Part shown: positions 55,128-64,000 of the stretch, piece by piece
Position numbering within the stretch: position 1 is the stretch's first letter
How the letters are laid out: every line of letters begins with the position of its first letter
Source of the DNA: Symbiodinium microadriaticum
Lineage: Eukaryota > Sar > Dinophyceae > Suessiales > Symbiodiniaceae
DNA: 64,000 bases
NCBI GenBank assembly: GCA_001939145.1
Contig: LSRX01000320.1
Span: forward strand, 364,073 to 428,072
Direction: 5' to 3'
Notes under the pieces: model-generated
The model's input: only the letters and a program-made list of their open reading frames with translations
Databases searched by the model: none
What the model was told of the DNA's origin: nothing
Made by a program: the position numbers and the translations under genes

Positions 55128-55700
55128 GCCCTAAACCCTAAACCCTAAACCCTACACCCTAAACCCTGAACCGCAAACCCTAAACTCTGAACCCTAAACC
55201 CTAAACCCTGATCCCTAAACCCTAAACCCTAACCCCCAGGCCTAGAGATGCTAAACCTTGAAGGAGATCTCACGCCGCTCCTTGGCCCTAAGCTAGACCC
55301 CGGAAGGAAGCCCGAACGACCTAAACAACGTGAACCTCCAGACCTTCTTCCCCCATGGGGGTTCTCTAAACTCTGAGCCCTAAACCCTACACCCTAATCC
55401 CTAAACCCTAATCCCTAAACCCTGAACCCTAATCCCTAAACCCTAAACCCTGAACCCTGATCCCTAAACCCTAAACACTGAACCCTGAACCCCAAACCCT
55501 AATCCCTAAACCCTGAACCCTAATCCCTAAACCCTGAACCCCAAACCCTGAAGCCTAAACCCTGAACCCTAAACCCTGAACCCCAAACCCTGAACCCCAA
55601 ACCCTGAACCCCAAACCCTGAACCCGAAACCCTGAACCCTAAACCCCAAACCCTGAACCCTAGACCCTGAACCCCAAACCCTAAACCCTGAACCCTAGAG
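55128..55700 (-). repeat. Long C-strand telomere-like array with CCCTGAA/CCCTAAT variants
   Basis: CCCTAAA mixed with CCCTGAA, CCCTAAT and CCCCAAA in patterned groups (for example CCCTGAACCCCAAA repeated near 55540-55650). It ends about 60 bp from the exon at 55763. Confidence 0.9.
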
Positions 55701-55762
55701 TTTCGGGGGACTCAGGACTTCGTCGACCCTAGCCTTGAAGCAGTCCATCGTGACCAAACCAC

Positions 55763-55792
55763 CACCGGCGCCACCGCCACCGGAGCGGCCAC
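55763..55792 (-). CDS. Glycine-rich domain exon 2, 30-nt microexon
   Basis: Phase 1 both sides, acceptor CACGAG, donor GTGGTT. Reads GRSGGGGAG between split codons. Confidence 0.55.
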
Positions 55793-55828
55793 CTCGTGTC
55801 TTTAGGGTATACGTATGTGTTTATGTGT

Positions 55829-55978
55829 GTATATCTATCTATCTATCTATCTATCTACCTACCTACCTACCTACCTAGCTAGCTAGCTAGCTAGCTAGCT
55901 ATCTATCTATCTACCTACCTACCTACCTAGCTAGCTAGCTAGCTATCTACCTACCTACCTACCTACCTACCTAGCTAG

Positions 55979-56009
<31 letters not shown>

Positions 56010-56062
56010 ACCTATCTATCTATCGATCTATCTATCGATCTATCTATCGAACTATCTAACTA
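55829..56062 (+). repeat. CTAT/CTAC/CTAG tetranucleotide repeat
   Basis: Alternating blocks of CTAT, CTAC and CTAG, each several units long, with block switches that repeat the order T, C, G. Confidence 0.95.
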
Positions 56063-56528
56063 TCTGTCGGGTTGTGTTTTTGTAACAATGACACAAAAGT
56101 CAACGCTTAGGCTGTTGCGATTCCGAGTCGCGGTTACAGCTTTCAAGTTCAGGCCCCTGGGCTTGAAGTTTTGGGAAAGCATCAGGCAGCCACAGGGCTT
56201 AGCACAACGGTTCAGGGTTTAGGGTTTAGGGTTGGGGGTTTAGGGCAGGTCTTGGGGGTTTAGGCTTAGAGCTTTTGCTGTAGGGTGTAGGTTCGTTCAG
56301 AACGCGGGAGGTCAAGGTGGAGCTATCGACATTTGGTTTTGCACCCGGACCCTGTGCCCAAAACCCCAAGATCCAGACAGACCGCATCAAGGCGTTTCCA
56401 ACCTCGACTCTTTTGAGGCTTCCTGCTTTCAGTAAACTCCTGCTCGGATAGGTCTAACTTACATCAGCCCTTCAATCCTGAAGCCGAAACCCTGAAACCT
56501 TCGTTCCCTTGAAATGCTTCCAGGACGC

Positions 56529-56559
56529 CACCGCCGCCACCGCCGCCAACCACCAAGAT
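56529..56559 (-). CDS. Glycine-rich domain exon 1 (ILVVGGGGGGG), 31 nt
   Basis: Acceptor TCTCAG, phase 0 in, phase 1 out at a GC donor. Reads ILVVGGGGGG plus a split Gly. A hydrophobic strand followed by a Gly run is the normal start of the domain. Phase agrees with the exon at 57816-57721. Confidence 0.6.
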
Positions 56560-56604
56560 CTGAGACATACGTTGAGGCTCAGGGGATAGGCTTCTATCCG
56601 CATT

Positions 56605-56730
56605 GAGGGTTTAGGGTTTAGAGGTGCAGGGTTTAGGGTTTAGAGGTGTAGGGATTAGGGTTTAGGGTTTAGAGGTGTAGGGTTTTTGGTTTAGGGCTAG
56701 GGTTTGGGGTTCAGGGTCTAGGGTCTCCTA
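56605..56730 (+). repeat. Telomere-like array with GTTTAGAGGTGCAGG interruptions
   Basis: TTTAGGG pairs separated by TTTAGAGGTGTAGGG words about every 28 bp. Lies just upstream (in gene sense) of exon 1 of the glycine-rich domain. Confidence 0.85.
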
Positions 56731-57720
56731 AAGCAGGTAGCAGTGGCAAAACTGCAAGAAGACTAGTTGTGCTGCCTAAAACACGGATCAACAAACAGGA
56801 CTGAGAAGGCTTTGATGGTTTCTTGAAGATTACAGCTAGTATTGCTGCTACTGCGGAAAGAAGAAGACTTGCGAAGCCCCGTTGCCTAGATGCAGAGGAG
56901 CCGAAAGCCCCACCGACAAACATCAACAAACCTCGGTTTAGTTAGTAATAGAAGTATTATGGGTATGCATGTTAGTTTGAGTGTTAGCATTGTGATTAGT
57001 ATTCTGATTAGCACTATATTTCGGGTTACATTTAGTAGTCTTATTCGTATTTCTATAATTTAGGATCCAGGGGTCCGGGCTTACGGTGTAGGGATGCTCG
57101 GGGTTCAAGGATTAAAAGCCCATTTTCCACAAGAGGGCTTTGTACAAATGTCTACGGCTTCAGGATGCTCCAGGGCTTGAGGATCCCTGATGCAACTCCC
57201 AGCCACCTTCAAACTTTTTCAAGGATGAGCCCACAGTTTAGGGTTTAGGCATCATCCGAGCTTGTTGCCAAGGCCTGCTAAAGCCTCAAGGCTGCGATGG
57301 TAGCATCGAATGCTGAGCGCAGCTGAAGATTTGCAACTAGCATGCTGCTTCCATAGTAGGCTCCATAGAGCCACCCAGCCCCCATTGCCGTCCCCCTGTC
57401 AAACTGCAAGAGAACTTTCGAAGTGCTCACGCACCAAACCCTAAAGCCTAACCTAACGCCGAATATACCTACCGCTTCAAGAAACCATACAACGCCATAA
57501 CTGGTTGTTCAGCTTCTGGTGCTGCCAAAACCATTTCGAGGATCAGCGGACGTCGTAAGTGGGCTCTAAGCACTTTCTAAAGAGCACGTTATAAAGCCCC
57601 GGTAGTACCCTTATAAGACCCCACAGAAAGGCCTACTTGCTAAGTTCCCTGATCCCTGGTCCTTTAACCCTAAACCCTATCCCAAGGCCCTAAACTCTGT
57701 CCCCCTGATGCTCTAAGCAC

Positions 57721-57816
57721 CCAAGGGCACTCCTTGGCGCACCCGCTGAAGGTCGCGGTCCAGGTGCTGTCCTCCGTGAATGTCCTTCGGGCGTGGCAGG
57801 GTCTCACAGAGATAGA
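57721..57816 (-). CDS. Candidate exon, Cys/Trp-containing segment before the glycine-rich domain
   Basis: 96 nt, phase 0 both sides, acceptor CTGCAG, donor GTGCTT. Reads SISVRPCHARRTFTEDSTWT and ATFSGCAKECPW. Joined to the exon at 56559 it would read CPW-ILVVGG. The Cys-rich extracellular look fits, but no family is recognised. Confidence 0.5.
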
Positions 57817-57959
57817 CTGCAGCCCAGTGGGTTGAGTATACTATAGGGCCTATAGGGTTTAGGGTTTCGGGTTGAGGGTTTAGGGTTCAGTCAAAACTAA
57901 TCGTTTTCTTTTTTTGGCTGATAGGTGAGGCCGCTTTGCTGCCGGCTGTGGGAGTGTTT

Positions 57960-58330
57960 CTTTGCAATAAAACGCAATATATACTAGCATCATAACATAC
58001 TACGCTACAATATACTAGAGTATACTATACAATAACATGGAGTAATAGAACAGACAAGAATAGAAATCAATAGAACAGAAGGGAACAGAACAGAATGGAA
58101 TAGGACTGAGTAGAGTAGACTCCACAATAATATACGATACTTTTTATATACTATACTATACCATATAATGTATTGAACTATAAAACACAATACACAAACA
58201 TAAATTAAACAATAGACCAAAACATGAAACACGATGCAATAAAATGTACTGCTGTACATTGTGTTTTAAAATATTTCTGACATATGGTGTTATGCAAGTC
58301 TGTATACTGCTATGTTATAATATGCTTTTT
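57960..58330. repeat. AT-rich island of TATACTA-like words
   Basis: About 370 bp of overlapping ATACTA, ATAGAA and TATAC variants in both orientations, like the island at 30040-30425. Confidence 0.7.
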
Positions 58331-58434
58331 GTTGCAAGTGAGTTTGCTCCTCCGGCAAGTGCAGGTGGCTAAACGAGTTGGGAAGTCAGACCGCGAGATG
58401 ATCAACTAAGTGCGACTCCCCACCGACAACCCTC

Positions 58435-58570
58435 AACCCTAAACCCTAAACCCCAAGCCCTAAACCCTAAACCCTAATCCCTAATCCCTAAACCCTAAAC
58501 CCCTAAACCCCAAGCCCTAAACCCTAATCCCTAAACCCTAAACGCCTAAACCCCAAGCCCTAAACCCTCT
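58435..58570 (-). repeat. C-strand telomere-like array with a repeated CCCCAAGCCCTAAACCC group
   Basis: CCCTAAA, CCCTAAT and CCCCAAG units; the CCCCAAGCCCTAAACCC group occurs three times. Confidence 0.9.
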
Positions 58571-58689
58571 ATAGGGGCACAAGGAATGCCACGGCTGCCC
58601 AGGACCAGGGCTTGGGGCGCAGGGGTGCAGCTTCTCGTAATGGATATGCCCGCTTCCATTTGACATCTGCGTGTCATGGTATCGGATTT

Positions 58690-58832
58690 AGGGTTCAGGG
58701 GTTTAGGGTTTAGGGTTTAGAAGTCTAGGGATTTAGGGGTTTAGGGGTTTAGGGGTTTAGGGGTTTAGGGGTTTAGGGGTTTAGGGGTTTAGGGGTTTAG
58801 GGGTTTAGGGGTTTAGGGTTTAGGGTTTAGGG
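58690..58832 (+). repeat. Octamer array TTTAGGGG, about 11 units, between TTTAGGG units
   Basis: TTTAGGGG repeats without interruption at about 58732-58818, with TTTAGGG heptamers on both sides. It faces the C-strand array at 58435-58570 from the other strand. Confidence 0.9.
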
Positions 58833-59594
58833 TGCTGTTAGCTGTTCTGACATGTCGGACATAACTCCGCTCAGGGAGTGGCAGGCATCGGCTGAACTGC
58901 AGACTAGCTGCCGCTTCGTGTCTTCTTGCCGGCGACCCTAAAGGCCCTGAACCCTAAACCCGAAACTTCGTGAAGCACTGCGGGAGCTAAGTAATAAGAC
59001 GCAACCCTCAGCTCGAGAGCGCCAGAGGCCCACCCGTAAATCCAAAGGAACAGCCTTGACCCCAAAGCCCCCGGATCTTTCGAATAAAAGGAATGGCACA
59101 TGAAATAAACCCGACACCCCCAATGTAGGTGGATCTGCTGTTCTTGCATGGTCTATCTCCGGCCGCACCCATCTGCTTCAAGAACGAGATATCGCGCAAG
59201 CTGTGAGTGCCTACAGGGGTATTTTTTTAACAAACTTCCACCATCTTCCACCCTCACTGAAGCCACATAGCCGTTACTTCTTCGGATTATTTCTGACTGG
59301 TGGGCTTGTTCATGTACCCAGCTACGAAATTTCCTTACTTATCTGCTTTCAGGCATAGTTGCTTCAACCCTAAACCCTAAACCCTATATCCATCTTAAGC
59401 TCACCCGTAGCCTTGGCCACGAAACCAATTCATGGTGCTGAATATGTGACGTTTCACCTAGCGTTTAGGGCTTCGGGCGTAGGGCTTAGGGGTTAGGGCC
59501 TAGGTGTTAGAGCCTAGGTTTAGAATCTAATCTAAGGCTTACGGACGTTTATGGAAAGGCTTTAGGACCTTTTGGTGTCCGTATATCCGGTGAT

Positions 59595-59740
59595 GCAGGG
59601 CTTTCGTGCTCCCCACTCAACCCTAAACCCCCTGAGCCCTAAACCCTAAATTCTAAACCCTAAACCCTAAACTCTAAACCCTAAACCCTAAACTCTAAAC
59701 TCTAAACCCTAAACTCTAAACCCTAAACTCTAGACCCTCA
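59595..59740 (-). repeat. C-strand telomere-like array with CTCTAAA units
   Basis: CCCTAAA mixed with CTCTAAA. A similar short C-strand array is at 60063-60145 and G-strand arrays lie at 60262-60345. Confidence 0.85.
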
Positions 59741-59944
59741 CAAAACAAACATATAAATGAGGCTTGACCCTCCAGCGCTAGTCCCACGCCCTGACACACT
59801 AGACCCGCAGACAATGAACGTGAAGACCGCCCGATGCTGAACCCTGAACCCTGAACCGTAACAAGCAGAAAGTCCCAAACCAAAATCCCCTCCCCTGCGA
59901 CCCCACCCCAACGCACAAACCGACCGGAGTCCAGCTGGCGGGTC

Positions 59945-59980
59945 CAGGGACGTTCTTCTTTAGAATCACGATGCCGTTAC
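59945..59980 (-). CDS. Upstream glycine-rich copy, terminal-strand exon (NGIVILKK)
   Basis: 36 nt, phase 1 both sides, acceptor TCGCAG, GA donor (or reading continues). Reads NGIVILKKNVP. Paralogue of the exon at 47063 (GIVIIEKQ), in the same relative place. Confidence 0.55.
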
Positions 59981-60876
59981 CTGCGAAGCTTGGGGCCCTA
60001 GCGGAGTGAAAGCCTCACAGTTCACTCACTTGGGTTTTGGGAGTTTAGGGTTGCGGAGGAAATCCTAAACCTTAAGCCCTAAACCCTAAACCTTAAACCC
60101 TAAACCCTAAACCCTAAGCCAAACCCCTGAACCCCAAACCCGATGAGTTTTGTGGTTACGGCAGAAGAGGTTAGGACCTCAGAAATCATTTCGTTGTATC
60201 GAGTCTCTAGGACCAGCCCCCTGCAGTCGTAAAGCACCTGACCTGCTAGCATAAATATTTAGGGCCATTTAGGGTTTAGGGTTGAGGGCTTAGGCCTGGG
60301 GTTTTGGGATTTAGTGGGCTTAGGGTTTAGGGGTTTAAGGTACCACTTCGACGCAGGCCCTTCCTTTGGGGCCTGAGGTTTTGGGCCTTGCATCTATAAT
60401 CAGGCCAAGGCTACTGTATTGGTGAGTTGTGCATTGCTACTAAGTCCTAGGTTTTAGTCACCAACAGCATTACTAACTCAATCAGGCGGCAAAAATACTT
60501 TCAAAAAATGCTATACAACAAGCCCCTTTGTTTCAATGCCCTCTCTAAACCCTCCTTTAGGGATCTATAATCGGCTTCCTTTACAGGATCTTTAATAGGA
60601 TTCCTTTAAGGGTTCCTTTCAGGATCTATACTCCTTCATTCTGCACTTTGCAAAGCTTTGATACGTAGCTTCTTCATTGTGGGTCTGATAAGGTTAAATT
60701 AGAGTCTGTAGCGTCGAGGGGCTTTACAGAGTAAGTCATCTTGATGCAGGGTCCCGGATGATAAGTCATGGTGTTCCTCGTGTTTTAATAACTATAGCAC
60801 TATGTACCCCAAAAGCCCTACTGTAGCTATTCAGACTCTTTCATGTTCCGGGGCTCCCTCTCTGTGGGTCTGACGC

Positions 60877-60921
60877 CTCCGTTGCCACCTTTGCCTCCAT
60901 GGTGGTGTGGCGTGGATCCAC
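60877..60921 (-). CDS. Upstream glycine-rich copy, exon (GGSTPHHHGGKGGNGG)
   Basis: 45 nt, phase 1 both sides, acceptor AGCCAG, GC donor (GAG then GCGTCA). Reads GSTPHHHGGKGGNG. Paralogue of the exon at 48164-48093, with the same phase and donor type. Confidence 0.6.
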
Positions 60922-61186
60922 CTGGCTTGGGAAGTAGGCTGGATCCTCAGGACATCAAGCTCTAAACGGTTGTAAGGCTCACTTAACATACGGAAGTCAT
61001 CGTATAACGATATAAGCACCCTACGTTCAAGGGCCACTTGATACTCAAGGTAGGGTCGGGTGTTAGGTCATACCTCTGCGTCGCGCGAACCGACAGAGCG
61101 AAAGGAAGGACGCGTTTGTTGCACATGTGATTACAATGGCCAGTGACTATTGTTCGTATGAAGAGGATGCGGATGAAGATACAGAT

Positions 61187-61560
61187 GGGCAGGAGCAGGA
61201 GGAGGAGGAGGAGGAGGAGCCTGATCAGGATCATGTTGGTGATGTGATGAAGAAGCCACACGATACCGACAAGAGTGAAGCTGATAGCAGCAAATATGAC
61301 GAAAATGTGCAGAATCATCTCTTTGATCATCGTCGCCATCACCAGCATCGCCAGCATCACCATCACCACGGTCGTCATCATCATCATCATCATCATCACC
61401 ATCATCATCATCACCATCACCAGCATCATCTTCATCATCATCATCATGGTGGCCACCACCACCACCACCACCACCACCACCACACCCACCACCACCACCA
61501 CTACCACCGCCACCGCGCCACCACCACCACCACCACCACCACCACCACCACCACCACGGT
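61187..61560 (+). repeat. GAG, CAT and CAC trinucleotide microsatellite
   Basis: GGA/GAG run at 61195-61218, CATCAC/CATCAT run at 61335-61448, ACC/CAC runs at 61455-61557. Poly-His, poly-Trp/Gly and poly-Val frames of 150-230 codons are repeat translations. Confidence 0.95.
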
Positions 61561-62357
61561 GCAGAGAGAGACGGAAAAACTGTGAGGGCTTTGATGGTTG
61601 TAGCAATGGCGATCGTGGTTGTAGTGAATGTAATGAGGATGATGACGAACATGATGCTGGTGATGACAATGGCGATGATGGTGCTAGGATGATGACGATG
61701 ATGATGATGAATCTGCTATCGTGCTGCTGCTAAGAACAAGATGAAGCGGCGAAGGACCAGACGAACAATGTCCCCTGTATCGCCACGGTCACCAGTATCA
61801 TTACAAACATAAGAGCAACCATCGTCGTTACTTTGCTCATCATCGTCGTCCTCCTCGTCATGGACATCGTCATCATGATAATCGATGTCGCCAGCGTCAC
61901 TCGCAGCGCCCCCACCAACTATGATGATAACGGTGAGACTGACGGCGAATCTTGTGAGGTCGATTGGCGTCTACGGCTCTTGCCTTCCAGCACCCACCCT
62001 TCCCGGCCCAAACCCTAAGAAAATATAACCCCAAGTAACGAAAGCGCGGATGACCTCCGCCGCCGCCGCCCAGGCCGTTGCGACCAGCCTTGCGGCTTCC
62101 AAGCTTAGGGAGTAACAGAGTTCAGAAGCCGGGGCTCAAGGACAGGCAAAGCTCATTTAAAGGACTTATAAAGCAAAGAAGATGCTAAAACCTCAACCCG
62201 GAAGGGAGTTTCAGGTGCCTTCCTTGCCTTTCTGGTGACGACGGTGCCCGAAGAGCTGCGTCGGGCTCCATAGAACAAAAGTCTTTTGTTCCGGGAGCCG
62301 AAGGGTCTTGGGATTTCGGATCCGGGGTTGTCGAGGCCAGGGCTTCCAGATTAGGGC

Positions 62358-62575
62358 GGGATTAGGGTTTTTGGGATTAGGGTTTAGGGTTTTGGGATTC
62401 GGGTTTAGGGTTTTGGGATTCGGGTTTAGGGTTTTGGGATTCGGGTTTAGGGTTTTGGGATTAGGGTTTAGGGTTTTGGGATTCGGGTTTAGGGTTTTGG
62501 GATTCGGGTTTAGGGTTTTGGGATTAGGGTTTAGGGTTTTGGGATTCGGGTTTAGGGTTTTGGGATTAGGGTTTA
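62358..62575 (+). repeat. 21-bp higher-order repeat of telomere-like heptamers, about 10 units
   Basis: Each 21-bp unit is TTTAGGG, TTTTGGG and ATTCGGG (or ATTAGGG). The last heptamer alternates between C and A forms along the array. The period keeps the plus strand open (RVLGFGF repeated). Confidence 0.95.
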
Positions 62576-62904
62576 GGAGGGTTGTCTGTGTTTTGAAAGG
62601 GGGTGCTAGTAGGCATCTAACTCAGGAATCCGCCAGGCGGAAGGCTAGTTTAGGAGGGTTTAGGGACTAGGGATCAGGGTCAGGGTGTCAGTGAAGCATG
62701 GGCTATGCGAATTCGACTCTCGTTGGGGGTTCTTTCCTCACACGTGGGCGACTGTGACACAGATGCTTTCAGCATGCATCCTACACACCCAACGCTCCCA
62801 GGATAGTGCTGCTCTGTCTATCATTGCGACTGGCCTCACTAAAACTTGGAGTAACCCAACCAATACTGTAACATCACGACAGCACGACATGGTTTCTGCC
62901 TGAC

Positions 62905-62956
62905 CAGGGTTCCTGCCCCCAGGTGTTCCGCAGGCGCCACCGCCACCGTCACCACC
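62905..62956 (-). CDS. Upstream glycine-rich copy, exon (CGTPGGRNPG)
   Basis: 52 nt between GCCGCAG and GTCAGG. Reads GGDGGGGACGTPGGRNP in the glycine frame. Paralogue of the 51-nt exon at 48519-48469. The extra base would break the join from the exon at 63873, so either the acceptor differs, an exon is missing, or this copy is decaying. Confidence 0.55.
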
Positions 62957-63511
62957 CTGCGGCAAGAGGCTGAAACTACTGTAGCGGCCATATGGATTAG
63001 AACAGGATTTGGGAGCATATTGTAGTAGAGCTGCAAAAGGAGCCATAAGGAACAGTATAAAGAACTACTCACGCTTCTACATTACCCCTCAACCCGACAC
63101 CCGAAACGCTAAAACCCAAAACACCACACCCTAAACATATCTCTTGCGGGACCTGCAGTTGGGAGCTGTATTATTCAAGACCAATCTAAATTCAATCAAG
63201 CGCAAGATGTGGCTCAAAAGAGCAACATGAGGGCCACAAGTACAACGAGGGTATAGGGGGCTGTTTATATACGGGGTTAGGGGTTTTGGGGTTCAGGTTA
63301 TGGCCCTTGCTCGCGCTCCCTAATCTCCACCTTCGAGGCCCTAAAAACCCGTGAAACCCTAAACCCTAAACCCCAAATCCTAAACCCTACACCCTTTGAG
63401 GGGATAGTGCCCTGAGGTTCTCTGACGGCACTTTGGTTTCCTGCGGTTCAGGACGAGCTGAAAAGCTCTCGGAAAGGCTGCAACAGGCGAAGGGCCAGTG
63501 CGAAACCCTCG

Positions 63512-63608
63512 CTTGGAGGTTCATGGGTAGTTATAAGTTGGGTTATAGGTCCCCTCATGGCCCTAACATGGGTTATAGCCCCATTTCTAACTACCCATGA
63601 ACCCCAAG
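63512..63608. mobile_element. MITE-like element, family C, 97 bp
   Basis: CTTGGAGGTTCATGGGTAGT / AACTACCCATGAACCCCAAG ends, shortened centre. Lies in the intron after the exon at 63873. Confidence 0.75.
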
Positions 63609-63872
63609 TGCTGGAGGGTTGGACGGGGTGCCGCAGTTCCTGGGAGGCCTTCCCGAACACCAAAAGACCATGCTCTAGACTCAAGGCTCGATACAATCTG
63701 CTGGCTCCAGACCCAAAACCAAAAGAGAAGTAGACATGTCGAAGGGAAAACTAAGAAAGCACTCTCCCCAAAAGTCAAGGTCCGGCACCCAGTCATTGAA
63801 TATCGCGAAGCCCTTAACATAATACTTCGGCCCGAGTGGAAAAGGAAAAGCACAACCCCACGGAAGCCTTAC

Positions 63873-63958
63873 CACCGGAGCTGCATGCCGGATCGTGGGA
63901 ACCACCGCCACCACCGCCCGCATACATCACACAAGTGCCGGTGATGCAGATCTCCTGG
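63873..63958 (-). CDS. Upstream glycine-rich copy, exon (ICITGTCVMYAGGGGGG)
   Basis: 86 nt, phase 2 in, phase 1 out, acceptor TCCCAG, donor GTAAGG. Reads ICITGTCVMYAGGGGGGSHD and then PACSSG. Paralogue of the exon at 49267-49188. Earlier exons of this copy would lie beyond the right edge. Confidence 0.6.
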
Positions 63959-64000
63959 CTGGGAAAAGGGCCACAAACCCTGAACCCTAAAGACCCCCCG

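Larger units (their letters stand above)
41418..57816 (-). other. Putative multi-exon host gene: Cys-rich segment, glycine-rich domain, repeat modules
   Basis: At least twenty short exons on the minus strand. From 5': a Cys/Trp segment (57.8 kb), twelve exons encoding one glycine-rich domain (56.56-47.02 kb), and seven exons encoding a repeated FIQxGxFRxGxxDxxHFSIxH / QIYRxDGTLHPG module (45.78-41.4 kb). The twelve glycine-rich exons total 688 nt in 9.5 kb and keep one frame throughout. The junction between 47022 and 45784 does not match in phase, so an exon is missing there. Start and end are not identified. The glycine-rich domain is known from phage tail and bacterial surface proteins, so an extracellular or surface role is possible; I see no signal peptide. 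Confidence 0.6.

Noticed and set aside
54632..55148. Plus-strand frames of 135-154 codons with poly-Tyr/Thr/Leu
   Set aside because: Translation of TTAC and CTA microsatellites and telomere-like repeats.
58690..58832. True chromosome end (telomere)
   Set aside because: The array is only about 140 bp, contains octamers, and unique sequence continues on both sides.
60983..61669. Minus-strand frame of 228 codons and plus-strand His-rich frames
   Set aside because: CAT/CAC/GAG microsatellite; all six frames are low-complexity here.
62040..62100. Possible extra glycine-rich exon (GLGGGGGG) on the minus strand
   Set aside because: No acceptor gives a phase that fits its neighbours, and the downstream copy has no counterpart.
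1..64000. tRNA, rRNA, dinoflagellate spliced-leader gene
   Set aside because: I saw no cloverleaf-compatible A and B boxes, rRNA core or leader motif by eye; a covariance-model search would be needed to exclude them.

Overview
The window looks like nuclear DNA of a dinoflagellate, probably of the Suessiales/Symbiodiniaceae type; the lineage is inferred, not shown. Reasons: degenerate TTTAGGG telomere-type heptamers scattered on both strands, a Ty1/copia element with a dinoflagellate-like domain set, host genes cut into exons of 27-150 nt, and splice donors that are GC or GA as often as GT. No bacterial operon, tRNA, rRNA or CRISPR was seen.

Layout. 1-0.8 kb: decayed coding fragment, minus strand, running off the left edge. 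0.8-13.1 kb: no gene I can support; telomere-like debris, microsatellites and two copies of a 108-bp inverted-repeat element. 13.1-21.85 kb: a complete, young copia-type LTR retrotransposon on the minus strand (155-bp LTRs differing at one base, 5-bp duplication GTAGG) that landed in a telomere-like array. 21.86-29.7 kb: telomere-like sequence including a 25-copy 27-bp array, a CTC/GTC microsatellite and one repeat-poor island. 29.7-38.4 kb: short plus-strand exons that join in frame (29.7-32.0 and 36.1-37.0 kb), plus a 54-copy TTATTAG array. 40.1-64 kb: small minus-strand exons of one or two host genes, with introns filled by telomere-like repeats, microsatellites and MITE-like elements.

Retrotransposon. 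In its own direction it encodes Gag with a zinc knuckle, an aspartic protease, a SAP/ExoX-C-like cassette in a second frame, an 18-residue tandem repeat, a domain with the HxD...H...R signature of 2-oxoglutarate/Fe(II) dioxygenases, integrase, then (after a +1 frame change at a UGA) reverse transcriptase and RNase H. The dioxygenase-like domain is the most interesting item because dinoflagellate DNA is rich in 5-hydroxymethyluracil and the TET/JBP oxygenases that oxidise DNA bases belong to the same superfamily.

Minus-strand gene. Twelve exons between 56.56 and 47.02 kb keep one frame and spell a complete glycine-rich domain of the phage-tail/bacterial-surface type: VVGGGGGGG at the start, YTIKVGAGG in the middle, GIVII at the end. 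Exons at 45.8-41.4 kb add about three copies of a module with FIQxGxFRxGxxDxxHFSIxH and QIYRxDGTLHPG. A second copy of the C-terminal part of the glycine-rich domain lies upstream at 63.96-59.95 kb. All exon boundaries were placed by eye from homology, reading frame and AG acceptors; transcripts would be needed to confirm them.
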